Assembly (NCBI GenBank): GCA_013396525.1
Contig: VWYX01000013.1
Coordinates: 2,439,472-2,503,471, forward strand
Direction of reading: 5' to 3'
Origin: Chaetorhynchus papuensis
Taxonomy: Eukaryota > Chordata > Aves > Passeriformes > Rhipiduridae
Length of the DNA: 64,000 bases
Position 1 is the first letter of the stretch. Each line of letters begins with the position of its first letter. The notes beneath the pieces were generated by a model. That model had not been told where the DNA came from, made no database searches, and saw only the letters and a list, made by a program, of their open reading frames with translations. A program made the translations under genes and the position numbers. Positions 48,601 through 62,200 of this stretch are shown piece by piece.

Positions 48601-51600
48601 GTGGCTATCTTGGGTTGTGGGGCAACACTTGGGAGATAAATGTCATCAGTCTTGATGTGAATTGAAGGTCTGAAGAGCAGCTTTCTGCTGGTCCTTTGAA
48701 ATACTTCTCTTCCATCAAACAGTAAAATGTCAGGCCTGAAGAACACAGATGCTTTCCAATTCTCATAAAGCAAAAAGGTGACCCTAGTATGGGTTTCAAA
48801 ATCAGTCATATCATTTTAATGCAAGATGTGTTGGGTGTGGTGTGAGGTTACTAGTGACACCAGAGCACTGGCCTTGCTTCAACAGTCAAGACACAGATAA
48901 GGAGAATCAGAGATAAGTGAATAAACTCACTGTGTTAATACATAGCAGAGTTTAGTAGTCAACAATCAAATTACACCCATACATTTGCATAAATGGGTAA
49001 AAATACCTCTATTTTTAATTGTTAAAAGCTGGTTTCAAAATCTTCAAACTAATGCTGCAAATTATATTTCAATGCCCATTTTTCTACCTAGCCCTCTTAT
49101 TCCAGACTCAGTGTAAGGAGGTGGAGTTCAGCCCTTGTCTAAAACAATACTAGTGATGCAGAACTTAAAATGAAAAATACAGGCTCAATTTTCTCTGCTT
49201 CACATCTCTCTCCAGAATGCCGAAACTGGTTTTCTCTTTCTTCTATATCACTCTACATATTGTCAATACCTAAAACCTGGAGATGTACTGGATGGATTGA
49301 TTTAGAATTTTTTTTTTTTAATTCCAGGTTTATTTTCTTTGATGCACTTTTCTACAGCTATAAGGCTGTCAAAAGAAACACTTTCATAAACATCTGCTAC
49401 AGATGTTTTACTCCTTCAGTACATCAGGACTAAACCAAGTATTCAACTCATCTGAGGAATTCAAATAACAGAACAAATGCTTTGCAACCTCAGTTTTAGA
49501 GAGTGGTATCGAGAACAATAGGACACTTAGGAACCCAGGAACAAAAAAATAGTATCAGGTGATTATTTCTGAAGATGCAGTTCAGAATTTTTCATCGGTT
49601 TATAACTTGTAATAAGAAACTCGGACAAGAAAATTTACCTCCAGTGGTTTCATACTAACAAATACTAATTTCTCCATTGAAATAGATGCAGTTATTTCTC
49701 CTGCATCTGCAGTATGGTACAAAGAAGCAGCATCTCTTGAGACTGTAATAATGTAAAAACCCCTAATACTGAGTGACTTGAATGATTCTATTTTCATATA
49801 TACTTTTAAGGGGTTTAACCTTTCTCTGAGTAGGAGTGTTTACAAAATGTCACTCGGTGAGTCACAGCACACTTCTGCTTGCTCCTAAAGTTTCAACAGA
49901 TAAGCACTGAAATTAAGTGCAAATAGGAGCACAAACATAGCAAGATACATTAACCTGAACCACACAAGCTCTCTCTGGGCTGCATGTTTCCATATTTGTG
50001 ACATAATATAGTTGTGCATGTTGGCTAGACACAGATACCCCCACATGGACAGTATTTCTCATTTACCACCTCTTAAGTAGTGATGATTACCTGATCTTAC
50101 TTCACTTTCCTTCACATACATAAACCCAGATGCAGAGGGAGAGTTGCACCTTTCTAAATGTATTTGTTTTTTGAATTTCTGTGGCAGCTTTCAACATTGC
50201 TGGCAGGCCTAATTTACAGTCTGAGAGCATCCTTCGAGGACACAGCTTGACATGTGACCTATAAGCTGCACGTAAAAAAGTATTTTAACTCATACACAAA
50301 GTCCTGTAGAGCTTGAAGATCTAAACCAATTTTTAAAATGGAAATACTATCCTGAATAGTATACTGAAAATTAATTGTCTATGTGAGAGAAATTGTGAAC
50401 TTTGCAAATACTATGATACATAGCACTAAAGGGATCATATCTGGCATTAGCTAGAACAGTTTCAAGGTTTTAAACTGAGATCTGAGTCAGAAAATAAACC
50501 TTTTTAAACATATAGCTGCAGCCTTTATTTCTAATTTTAGCTCATGGCATCTTCATTTTGGGACCTCACCTGATGCAGAGTTTTACACCACCTCACATGC
50601 TGATTTGCACTCTAGTTTTAGATATGTATTTTAGCAAAGAGCTACAAAACCCACTGGCTCCACGACTCAACTGTGATGCCAAATACACCCCTTCATTAGA
50701 ATTTATTTCAAATTTGAACATCACAGAAAATGTCAGCTGTATTTTACAGATAAGAGATCCATAAAGGGATACAGCTTGAAAAGATGGCTACACTCCTTAA
50801 TGATCTCTGTGATCAACCAAAATTTTTATCATTTTATTCAGAGCAACCCAGTTGCCAAATTTCTGATAGTGCTTCCCACACACTGAAACCAAGGACAAGG
50901 CAGAAAAGTAAGTGCAGAATTGCCAAAAAAGCCACAGATACTTTTCTGATTTTTTTCAGCTCGAAGTGAAACTAAACCAGATTCTAAATTAAAAAGAAAA
51001 TGCAAAATGTGTTTTGACTTTTAAAATTCTAAAAAAAAGTAACTTGAAGATGAACTATTTTTAGTCATTCTGATTAGACTTTGAGTATTATTCTTGATCA
51101 TAAAAAGGTATTTCGCCTAATCCTTGTTAGCTATCATACTTTCTGTTTTGAGAGACAACTTGATTTATCTGACCATATATAATGCATCATACTCTAACAG
51201 GCTGAGCAACTATTTTTAAGTGAAAAGATAACAGACACAAAAGTTGTACTGGCCACACCTACACCTGTTCTGCTGTTTGACAGTATCCTTTGATGCCCAT
51301 ATGACTTGCAAGCCTGTCATCTATAATCTTCATGTTTACCCCATCTATCAAAAAAAGCTGTTGCTCAGCTTTCCTTATTGTTTCTGACATGGATTCTTTC
51401 CTGTGATTCTTGCTTGAACTGACTTGTTTTATCAAATCACTGAGTAGTAGACTGGTTCTTCTAAAGGGTAAAGCAACTTGTTTTTCTCAAAATGTTCTCA
51501 ATTTTATGCAGCCTAAAAGAAGGACTTCAGGTGATAGTTTTGATAGTGTCTAGACTTGAGAAGGACAAATGTGATTAATCCTTCTGTGCTCCTATTTTTA

Positions 51601-52832
51601 ATGGAGAGAATTCAAAAGGAGCGTTGCAGATTGTTGCCATATAATTCCATATTACAACTTTAAAGCTATCCTGTTTTTACTGCAGATACTTATGGCTTCC
51701 AGAGTAGAGATGTGATTGAATGTGATGCTCTGAAAGAAGCACAGACTGGAAAAGCAGATGTGTTACTACTGTTGACAATAGGGCTGTCAGTAGTGCTGTA
51801 TTTACTTCAGAGCAGCCTCAATGATTCCAGCAGAACTAGATGAACACAAACAGGCCATGATGGGAGTCTCACTCAGACAAAGCTTTGAGGCAGATATGCC
51901 TAGACCTACAGCAATCTCTGCCTCCATTTTAAACACAGATAAGCTGGTATATTGGCAGACATACTGGAACAATTATCTTTTTAAATAGAAAAATCTTAAT
52001 GTGGCTTGGTAAAGCAGAGTAGAAAGGACAAAGTCTATTCAGAGCTCTCCTTTTGCCTAGTACATAGTCACTGCTGCTTTCTTGTGCCCAGACTTATTTT
52101 ATTCGACTCAGTGAGTTTCTGAATGGCAACAAACCCTCCTCAGACTCCTTGGGTCCTATACTGTGTTTCCGATACTCCCATTTCTCCTAGATGGGATGAG
52201 TATAGTTAAAGAATTTTCATTTCATTTGACATAAGGTATAGGGGAAACAGAGAGATTAGAAGGTCAGTGCCCAGGGATGTTTCATATGGAGGTTGTTGAC
52301 AAAGATTTTACCAACCTGTTTTCTTTAAAAAGCTCTATTGCACAGGACACGTAGGAGACGGCAGTGCCCAGCCCTGCAGAAAGCACTGACTGACAAAATG
52401 TATTTTTGTGGTCCTAGCAAACTGGCAGAGCTGCACTTAAGCTTCCCCCAACTCAACCTAACCTCTTCTATCCATACTTGATCCTTCCAGCTTCTATGGC
52501 AGCATAACCCTCTAATGCAATCCTCTCTAGGAAGAGCCACTTAAGCAGATGCATCACCTAGAGTACACTAATTTCCTGCGGTGCATTTGCACTCCATAAA
52601 GTGCTCACAGAGGAACAAAGAATTCTGCCTTCCATCTCAGCTAGATAACTTTTTTTCCCCCAATAACCTTCCAAAACCTTCAGGTTCTGTTCATTTCTGT
52701 TTTGATCCATGTGACAGGTAGTTTTACCCAGAAAACACAAGATCTAACTTTGGTTATGTAAATATAACTAAACAGATGGTTATTAAGTGATTCATGAAGA
52801 TCTAAAATAAAAGATGGAAAAATTAAATATAC
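45657..52832. other. Intron 5 (7.2 kb)
   Basis: This intron is largely AT-rich and unannotated. It contains the perfect 13-bp inverted repeat at 46968-46996. A 70-codon minus-strand open frame at 48597-48809 is unexplained. No exon could be supported. Confidence 0.6.
46968..46996. repeat. Perfect 13-bp inverted repeat, 3-nt loop
   Basis: The left arm GATTAAAATGCCA (46968-46980) and right arm TGGCATTTTAATC (46984-46996) are exact reverse complements around a TTT loop. It could form a short hairpin in the transcript. At 29 nt it is too short to be a microRNA precursor. Confidence 0.9.
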
Positions 52833-53450
52833 CACATGGCATTCTGCAGCCTGTGAAGAAGGAAGAACTGTAGACTTTTGTCCCAAATCCTCTGAAGACA
52901 TCTTTGAAGTGTCTGGAGAAATACTAGGTGGATGATCTTGGATTTCAGGCTCTGCTTTATTGTCAGGGGTGGGAACTATCTGAACGGAAAGAGATGCTAT
53001 GTGTATCTCAGGCATGGGGTTACAGGCAGGTGAGACAGGCCTTTGTGGAAATACTGGCTCTTCAACGGGCTTGAGCTGTTGCTGTGAATTACAAGGAATG
53101 CTACTTGCTGGGTCACGTGTCCGGGTTAATTTCAGGGTAGATATCTTACGTTTTTGAGACTGTTGCCTTTGGCCTTGATGGAGAGTAGTGCTAATGCCTG
53201 CTACTGTGCTTGTGTCTGCACTGGAGATTGAGGCCAGTGGTTTAATGATTTTCTGTGCATAGGACACACTTGTGCTAGATACTCGGGAAGACATTGTCTC
53301 CTGAACAGACGTCTCACTAGTGAAATAGGCAGTATCTGTGGGGTGGTGTTTAGCTGGATCAGCAGTTACTGCCTGGAGATAAATTTCGTTCTCGTGATTA
53401 GTTACTCTTGCTTTCCGAAAACTTTCTTTTCTAGGAGGTGGCAGAGGTGC
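52833..53450 (-). CDS. SORBS2: SORBS2 E5, large in-frame cassette exon (206 codons)
   Basis: This 618-bp exon is phase 0-0 and fully open. It begins APLPPPRKESFRKARV and ends SSQAAECHV at a GTATAT donor. The acceptor ends GGCAAATAAG, with the main pyrimidine tract unusually far upstream (about 30-60 nt). The segment is rich in Ser, Thr, Pro and Gln, contains a basic patch (SQKRKISTLKLTRTRD) and looks disordered. The first residues form a proline-rich SH3-ligand-like motif next to a basic RKESFRKAR stretch. It is not part of the short SORBS2 forms I can recall. Placement in this gene rests on strand, phase and position between E4 and E6. Splice edges are inferred; an alternative AG lies 19 nt inside. 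Confidence 0.8.
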
Positions 53451-54430
53451 CTTATTTGCCAAAAGCATCCACACACAGCAAAGTAACATTGAAGAAGAAA
53501 CAGAAAGAAAGTAAATGTTAGCAGGAGATACAGTTCAGTTTTACTTTTATATTTAAATAAAGGAACTAGCAAATTAAAGTGCTTAATCTCAACATTGCTC
53601 AATTCAATGGACAACTAAATTGGTCAGGTTCCCACCACCATTTCCTGTGCAGCTTCTGTTTAAACAGCCAGATGTTCCATTTCCTTGGAGTAAAGTGGGA
53701 TCAGAAAGGATGAGAAGGGAGCCCACAATCATTCGTTTTCTTTTAAAAAACAATTATTACACTGAATAAGAATTATTGCTGTGAAAGCATTCAGGCATGT
53801 AAGTACTCCATGATCTAACATAGCAAGCAATTATTCACATGGAAGCACACATATATAAAACACAGAGCCTCTTAAACTTTTGAATTCAAATAGTAACAGA
53901 GAGAGTATTAAGATTAGTATGTTGATAATTTTTGGACAGATAAAGATGTTTCCAAGTGTGTGGGGGGTTATTTGTTTGATTTGTTGTTGTTGTTTGTTTC
54001 TGTTTTTAGTGTGTTCTAATTACATTGTTCCACAAAACAGGCAGAAGCATTTTCTACCGTATAATTAATAAATTTTAATTCTGATGACTGGTGCATTTTT
54101 CCAAGTGTAAACTATTAATAAATACTCTTTGAAGTCTGGGAACACTCCTAGAAAGCTTTTGCTTGTGTGTGACCTAGTTTTACTTAGCTGTCTGTCTTGC
54201 TCTCTGAAAGCAATTTCTGGTAATTAACCTGGGGGCATACAGCCTGTGTGGAGTATGCTTTATCCATGCAGTAAACCAGCCTGTAGTGACCCATATGAAC
54301 AGGTGAGTCACACTGTCTAGAAGACATCAGGACACTGTATCATGGAGGTGCCCCACCCATATGTGCTATCCCCCCAGAATAACCTCCCCCAGCAGTGGCA
54401 CAGCAGCAAACATGGTGTGTCCAGTTTTAC
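53451..54430. other. Intron 4 (980 bp)
   Basis: This intron holds a T/G-rich low-complexity run at about 53970-54005 (TTG repeats) and a long pyrimidine tract on the transcript strand just upstream of E5 (about 53475-53515). No additional exon is supported. Confidence 0.6.
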
Positions 54431-54555
54431 CTGAGTTGGTGATTTTTTATCCTGCAGATTTGGCCGCACGCTCCTAAAACCTTTTGCTGAAAGAGATGAA
54501 CTGCTGGCGTCTCCATTCAGGGTCTCCCTGCTTCCATTATTGTAAGATCGCCAAG
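54431..54555 (-). CDS. SORBS2: SORBS2 E4, AWRSY / KGFRSVRPNL exon
   Basis: This 125-bp exon is phase 1 to 0. It encodes WRSYNNGSRETLNGD, then a serine run (SSSSLS), then AKGFRSVRPNLQDKKSPTQ. It matches the canonical SORBS2 region. The KG(F/Y)RSV(R/H)PNL core is also found at the same place in the paralogue SORBS1, from recall. The acceptor is TTTATTTACAAAAG and the donor is GTAAAA. The exon ends exactly after SPTQ, so E5, E6 and E7, which all begin in phase 0, are interchangeable partners. Confidence 0.95.
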
Positions 54556-55531
54556 CTTTTGTAAATAAAAAAGAACAAAACCATTTTTTTTTTGCGTAAT
54601 TAGTACATCTACACTGCTCTCAACACAGCAACCCAGCTACTGAACAAATTACACAACTGACAGTGATGCTGTTTTACCATGGAAGTTATATGAACATGGC
54701 TAAAGCTGCCACTCTACAAAATATTGATCTTTAAAATTTAGAAAATCCAAGCATTGACAACAGCCCTGGCAGTTTGACGTTTTCCCACAACTTTCACACA
54801 GACTACGGATCTTAACCTTGAGAGTCCTTTTGAGATGCTGGTGCTTCAGCCCCTGTACAAATCAGGCTCAAGTTCTTTCACTTTCAGATTAGGTTCTTGA
54901 ACTTCACAGCTGTGCTGGATTTTGAAAAACATCTCAGCTCACGTAAAGTTAGTTGGTCATGGCAATTTCACAAAATTTATCCACAATTATTTGTTCCAAT
55001 AACGTATCCCATTGCTAAATTTGAATGACACCTCGATTTTCCAACCAACCAACCATGTATTTTTCTCTATCCTCAGACCTGGAATGCCCTCAAAGCGTTG
55101 GCCAAACATACAGGGAGATGTTGAAGATAAAATACTGTAAGAGGCTGGGAAAAATAACACATTATGTGAGCAGGCTGCTAAGTGAGGTGGGCAGAACTTG
55201 CAATCCTGAGTAAGGCACTAAAAAGGAAATAGCAAGTACCACCGAATGGTGCCACAGTGATGAAGCTAAAGGTGGCAAATTAGCAGCCCGTTTTTTCCCA
55301 CACAATTCACTTTTCTGACAACACATTCTGTTTCACAAGAAATAACTGCTTTCAAATGAGACCTGAATTTGAGGTCTTAACCATTAGCAATTCGGATTAC
55401 AATTTCAGCTGTGCTTTCCTTGAAGAATGAGGAAGTATGGAGGAATGAAATCAAATGAATAGAAGATTGCTGTAATTCATCCACTTACATGGTATTACAC
55501 TGATACACTAACAATACAGTGTTTTATTTAC
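54556..55531. other. Intron 3 (976 bp)
   Basis: A 62-codon plus-strand open frame at 55025-55213 has no recognised similarity. An oligo-A/T stretch lies near 54580. Nothing else is seen. Confidence 0.6.
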
Positions 55532-55558
55532 CTGAATCTGGAGACTGAGAATCAGACC
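55532..55558 (-). CDS. SORBS2: SORBS2 E3, 27-nt microexon
   Basis: This microexon encodes G-SDSQSPDS when joined to its neighbours and is phase 1-1. It matches the GRDSQSPDS segment that follows the N-terminal leader in mammalian SORBS2. The acceptor is TTTCTTTTCCAG and the donor is GTAAAT. Skipping it keeps the frame. At 27 nt it falls in the range of neuronal or muscle-regulated microexons; the tissue regulation is inference. The SP dipeptide is a possible proline-directed phosphosite. Confidence 0.93.
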
Positions 55559-56125
55559 CTGGAAAAGAAATATCCAATATTAATTTGTGTTAGAAATAAA
55601 TCAATTTTGCAAAAAACACACAGGAGTATTGATGAGAAGCAGTTATGCCTCTCCAATGAATATTAAGTATGTTTAATTGTTATGAATATTTTTAGGTAAA
55701 CATGCTTCATACATGATTTTTTAAAGTTAATCTGGCTTCTGACAATCATTTTACAACAATCAGATTCTTTTCCTTCAGAAGAGTTTTTAAATCAAGTTTC
55801 AATAAAAAGTTTGTAATAAACAAAACCTCTTTTTCATGCTTTGATATCTTGAAAAATATACAGATGTGAGACCCAAAATACATATCAAGAGTAAAATGAA
55901 TTTACAAATAATTAATTTTTTCTGATTTTTTTTCATAAATGGCTACTAAGCATAGGCAGAGAGAAATTATGACCACTTTTTAAAAAGCATTGTAGAAGTA
56001 ATAGATCTGTCAGCACAATAGAAAATAGTGTTACCCTTCTCCTCCTTGCCCAGTAATACGGCAGGAATGCACAACACTACAAAAAAGCCATTCAGAAATT
56101 GTATCTCAGTGGTTAGTGGTTATAC
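55559..56125. other. Intron 2 (567 bp)
   Basis: This is a short AT-rich intron. I see no repeat or additional exon in it. Confidence 0.7.
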
Positions 56126-56218
56126 CTGAGGCCAATAGGTTTGGAGAACTCTGAACTCTCTTCACAGCTGTTAATGTGACAGACATTGCAGCACGTTTGC
56201 GAGCACACCCACCGCTAT
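56126..56218 (-). CDS. SORBS2: SORBS2 E2, conserved N-terminal leader exon
   Basis: This 93-bp exon is phase 1 in and phase 1 out. It encodes SGGCARKRAAMSVTLTAVKR followed by VQSSPNLLAS, the signature N-terminus of SORBS2 shared with mammals. The acceptor is TTTTGTGCTTCCAG and the donor is GTATAA. The internal Met (AAMSV) could serve as an alternative start when E1 is skipped; that is inference. The basic CARKRAA stretch followed by the SSPNLL motif resembles a basophilic-kinase or 14-3-3-type site; that functional reading is also inference. Confidence 0.95.
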
Positions 56219-59200
56219 CTGGAAGCACAAAACAATACAGACAGCAGCCCCAGACAAAGGGAGCAAGCACATGCAACATATCACAGTGTGAGATATGCCA
56301 AACGCGTATGAAAGTAAGCATGCAGTTAGGGAACTGCTGCAGAAATGTGTGAATTTGCAAGTTTGGCAGATTTGCAGAAAACATAAAATTTCACAAGCTT
56401 TAAACAACAATAAACCTCACAGAGAATAACCCAAGAAAGCTGTATTTAATACTTAATCCCCTAGGGAAATATATACACTCTGTTACCTGAAAGACTGCTT
56501 AATTACAGCTAATTAGTAAAAGCAAACAAGTAATCAAGATAAAGGATTAAGCATTCCAGAATAATATTAATCAATAATCTGCACTGTAAAATAATTTCAT
56601 TGTATGCATTAGAAAGACACCATTCATAAAGTAAGCTCATGTTTCATCAGCTGACAAAGTACTTTTGTTCAGTCTTTTGGATCCTTTATGCTCAAGAAAC
56701 AAAATTACTAGTCAAGGCATAATATTTTTTTTCATTTTGATGGAACAAACTGGTTGTCCCTCTTCCCCTTTTTTATCTAATATAAGTTAAAAAAAAAAAA
56801 GTATGTCTGGAACTGAATAACATTCTGAGGGAATGACTAGAAATCTAGAATAATTTTAAAAAATGAGGTATAGAGAAAAATCTTCCTTCTGGATCTTGCC
56901 CAACTCCTTTCTTTCTTTATTCTATTCCTCTCTCACTGGAGCCACCATTGCATTTTATAAATACTCTGGTATTATTAGAAGACAGGTTTCCCACCACTTA
57001 GCTTTTTAGCAACTCTAGCATAGTTGTAAAAAAACTTAATAAATATTCTTCCCAATTATGTTTAGCTAGAATATTCTTCTGCTTTTCACTAAAATAATTA
57101 TTTTAACTTTAATATTTGATAATACTGAAATTTCACTCAGTGCTTCAATGAAGTCAGGAACTACAAGCATGATAAATGAATTTTTTATTTCTGTGACCTA
57201 TGACAGGGAGCTTTATAAAATTAAGTTCTTAATGAAGACCTGCAACCTATTTGCAGAAAGTATTTGCTATGATAGCAGTAATTTGAGCCACAGAGTCATC
57301 TTTAACCCACATCTCTTAAAAGAAGTGAGCTCCTGGTATTTCTTTGCTCATTCCAATATTCCCCTGCTACTTCAGTATTTCCATTACTCCCCTGGCCACA
57401 GGTCCTGTAGGATATGCATTAAGTAGTTGTTAACACTGGCAAACAGCAGAGCCACTGCCTCAACGTAAGTGGTCCCAAAGACTCATTGCCAATTCCAAGG
57501 CTCAAGGCAAAAGGCCAATTATTTCAGGCAGCAGTAGTTGAAAGCAATACATTACCTGCCATTAAATATAGGCATTGTACATGTGAAACAAAGGCAATGG
57601 CTATCAAATCTGCACACTTGTTTTAGTTTGCATACATAAATAAAGAATGGCAGTGGTAATTAAAATCACATTTTCCATTCTTGTATTCCTTTCCCCCCAC
57701 CATCAACATACATCAGAGGTAATTCCAACGAGATTTGATGATGTGTTGATACTGAGGTTCTGTTCTAATCTGAATATTGGCAGACTTTGAAAGCATACTA
57801 CATTTAATATAAGCTAACAGGCAAAAAAAAATTGTCATACTGTCACAGCTCTTATTCAAACAAAGTGATACTTTATTTATAATTTTTCAAGAGCTACCTT
57901 CCTGAATTTCATGATAGAGAAAGTGAAGACAACAAGAAACTGACTACAAACATTTAATTATTTTAACTTCAGGAAATGCTGCTTCAGTTTAGTTTTTAAT
58001 GTAACTGAACTGAGTCGGAGTTTTATATACTTCATGGACGCATAATCTAGCAAAGCGTTTTGGCTTCATACAAGATAAATAAAAGATTGTAACTGACTAC
58101 ATACAATATTTACCCCTACATATATAATAGAAATATATATATTCACAAGTCTGTACCTGCATTAATTATCAGTATCTGCACAAAATAATGAGATCCAATT
58201 AGCATTCAATTAAGACATAACCTCACATTTATACGATATTGAGTTGAGCAAAATTTCTAGTAGAATATGAATGTGTGTGGGCAAGCACAAATTTATCCAT
58301 GATGGATTCCATCTTCTCATCTACGTTCAGGCCAGGCTCCCATTAAGTGGAGGGTGGAGTATTAATAAACAGTAAGGGAGACTGAATTAATGATCTTCTG
58401 CTCGTTTCACTTGCAAACTATAAGCAATTAATATTGCATAGCTGTCACTTAAGGAACAAATGAGGATATGTGAAACAATCTATACAAAATGATTGTATAT
58501 ATAAAAAATATGTGCCCAAATATGTATACACATGCTCACAACTCTTTTGACCTGAAAAATTCTTCAGGAATGAGCCCTCTATTGCCAGGTATTGCTTTAA
58601 CATTGAAGCAAAGGAGACCTGAATCAGCTAAGGTCTGCAGGCAATGCTAGAACACGAAATTGGGCAATAACTCACAATCAAAACAGCTGCCTAAAATGCA
58701 ACTGCAGCTTCTTTTCTCTCCCTCTCTTAATTCTGTTTCCACTTTTAACCCTTTCCCCTAAATTCATAGCCCCAACAGCTGCTCCCACTAGAGACAGCAT
58801 CATCCTGAGTGAGCTGTATCTGTATTTGACAAACAGGCTACTGGTTGGGTCCTGCTCCAAAGCCAGATGGAGACGATTCAAAACACCACCATTTCATTTA
58901 AGAACAAGGGGTGGGTTTCTTGAAAAGACTGTTTCAGAGAGTCCGTAAACGCAGTGGCATAAACAAAGGGGGCAAAGATGAAAGGATGGTGACCTTGTGC
59001 GAAGAGGTGAGAGAGAGCAGCCAGGGGCAAGAAATTCTTAATAAGCTCTTAAAGCTTATTAAAGAAAAGAAAAATGGCATCCAAACATGTTTGCTGATTA
59101 TTAGTCTATTCTCTGTACTTGTGAATGGTATCATTTTTCCCTGTGTCTGCACAGTGAATTCAAGTTTAGAAGCCAGGGCTTCTTATTCCTTATTTGCACT

Positions 59201-62200
59201 CTGACCTTCTGAGGCAAATACTTACTGCTGGGTCCAACGATCCAAGGCAGACAAAGCTGCTGCCTCGCTGTGTCCCCAGGTCCAACCAGGAGGGAGACTG
59301 GAAACACATTCCCAGCAGGCACATGTATACACCCCATCCATCTATGGCTGGACACAGTTCCAAGCACTCACACTGACACAGCACAGCGGCCCCACCTCCC
59401 TCCCCTCTCTGGCTGGAGGTCCACTAGGGAGAATGGCACACATGGACAGAGTGGATCCTTCCAGCAGCCGGGCTCAAACATTGAGTCTGCCACTCACTGC
59501 ATGCCTGGCTCTCCTGTGACAGCCCTGGGAGGGCCCTGGACAAGGGAAACCCTTTGTTCCTTGGGTTTCCATAATCTGTGTTCTTGCCTGCCCTTGTGCC
59601 CCTGTGCTCTTCCAGGCTTATGGAGACAGATAGGCATTTGATGGCTCCTATGATGGGCCTGGGAGTATCCTGGCAGGGCAGGCTATTACTTGGGCTTCCT
59701 CTCCTTCCACTGTTTCTCTGAATTCCTTTTTGGATGTGCTGACAAGCTTTTTACCACATAATCTACACACACCTATTATTTGGTTGTTTCATGCAGCTAA
59801 AAAGCAAATTTTTTTGTAGAATGCCTAGAACTCAAGCCCAGCTAATTTACTTCAGTGATCTAAAAGTGGCTTAACAATCTATTCAGGAACTCTGCATGGA
59901 CCCAAGAAATTCTGTTCTTGTGTCCCAGACAAAATTTAAGAGAACAGTCCATGTCATGACTTCCATTAATAATTTTAACAAACAGATAATATTTGCAGTC
60001 TTCCAGAACTGCATACTTTTCACTCTTGGCTCATTTTTATGTGCTTCATCTAATGCAAACAGCCAACCTGTTTAATAACTTTAAAATTAGATGCATTTAT
60101 CAAGAATGATCTGTGTGAAATTCAGCCAAAATATTTACAGATGAACACTAAGAATCTGTTTTAGCTATTAACTTCTATCCATTTATTATCCCTCAATGAA
60201 ATTACCTCCCCTCCAACATGACCTATGCATGCACACATGTATATTGAACAATAAGGACATTTATCCTGTGTTTTAATCTGATGTGAGCTTCATGGGCAGC
60301 TCATGTTTTCTGTAAGTTAGTTAATCAAGCCACCAAGTTAATGATGTTCATCAATCTGTAAAATACCTGAAGACTTACTGAAGAAATCCCCTATATATAG
60401 CTTAAAATACTGTTCTGTTGATGATTGATTCGTCTGGGTTTAAAAACACACACAACATTCTGTGAAACTACTGTTTTAAAATTATGACATTTGAACTCCA
60501 AAAGAAAGCACGAGCCAAAGTACCTTGATACTTCTGAAAACCTCCTCTATATTTTACCTCTATTTCTTTGCTTTTGCAAAAATGTTTCGTTGCCTTATGC
60601 TGCTGAATATTCCTTCCTAACATGTGGCACAGAATTAACATCAAATGCTAAAAAATCCCTCCCATATATGGTAGAGTATTGCAAACCAAAGCTCTTCAAA
60701 ACATTTTCTCTGTAGACAAAAATATCTTCTGGAGGGTTTGCTGAGACAGACTGCCAAGTCTGCAGCCACAGGGAACACTGGATTAGAGGAGCCCACTCTA
60801 AGCAGTAGATTTGCTTTTTACTTTTAAAGCTGCATATACACTAGCTTTGCCACTCCACCAGTTACTGGCATCAAACCAGAGGGCTCATTTACCTGCAGGA
60901 GTCATTAATGAAACACATATTTTTAAAACAAACTAGTGGCAAATCAATAGTATCTGATAACCTCCAATTGCACCATGCACAAATTCCTGTTACAAAGCAG
61001 GGAAATAAAAATAAAACCAACATAAACCCCAAACCAAAGCTGTAGCACTCATGTTCAAAGACAGCATAATATAGAAAGAAAAAAGGAGGAAAAAAAAAAG
61101 GAAAAAGGAATAAAAGAAACAGCTAGACCAGAACACCATGCAGAACAGCTTCCACCTGAGTCACTCTCTTTCTTAATGAAGTAATACTTCAGATAGGTGC
61201 AAGATGTCCAGTTTCACACCCTACTCACAGGTTTTTGTTTTATTTCTTTTTTTCCAGTCAGAAAACAATCTACATCAATAGAACTGATAAGAAATGCCAC
61301 ATTTTCTGTCAATGCCTTCTTTTAGTCCAGCTGATAACATGCACATTAATATCAAGCACACAGAAGATGAAAAAATGTTTTCACTGTCCAAATGAAGAGT
61401 AGATGAAAGTTCAGCCTAAAATCATGATATCTTTAAGTAACTGGAGAGGATCTCAGGCGTGTTCAGGTCTGTTTTCAAGGCTCCTGTGTGATCAGAACAC
61501 TCCCAACCCGCTAGAGAAGTCATTCAGCCGCAGATTATTTAAATCTTACGTCTTTTCTCTCGAGAATTCATAACTTACATGAAAAATCTTTGTACAACAT
61601 CGAAAAAAGTCATACTTCAGGGTTGCAGTAGCACAAACTGGCAATTTACCTCCTTATTCACATTTTTTGAAGTAGAAGGTATAAAATTACCTCTATCATA
61701 TGATTTTAACTCATATGATGGCAATGCACAATGTAATTATAGTATGATGATTAGCCAAGTTACTTCTGAAATTACAGTTCTATGAAACAAGTTGTATTTT
61801 AGTACTACCTTAATTATACAGACTGACATGTTTAGGAAAGGCATCTCCTCTAAAAATGAGAGAGGACGGGACAAATATCGAATAGTATTTTTATAAATGA
61901 AAAATACACCACCTTGGTTAGCATTTGAAAAACAATTAAGAACAACCAAAACTTTGGGCAACAAAAGTACACACTCAAATGAGGAAATTAATTTCTCTTG
62001 CTTATTCCATTTACAGATGCAGTAGTTTCAAATGAGCTAATATATTTTAACTTTGTATTAAAGTGTATGTTCAAAAAATGGGTCCTGCTGAGTTCCAAAC
62101 GTCTGAGACAACGGGAAGCCATGAAGCCTGATTAATACAGTGATCTAGATAACGGCACCTATACCATGGAAGAGCTAATCCCTTTGATTCAGAGCATGCT

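Noticed and set aside
48597..48809. 70-codon minus-strand frame as an extra SORBS2 exon
   Set aside because: It has no SORBS-like motif, and no good acceptor/donor pair in a compatible phase was found. Composition is ordinary for the intron.
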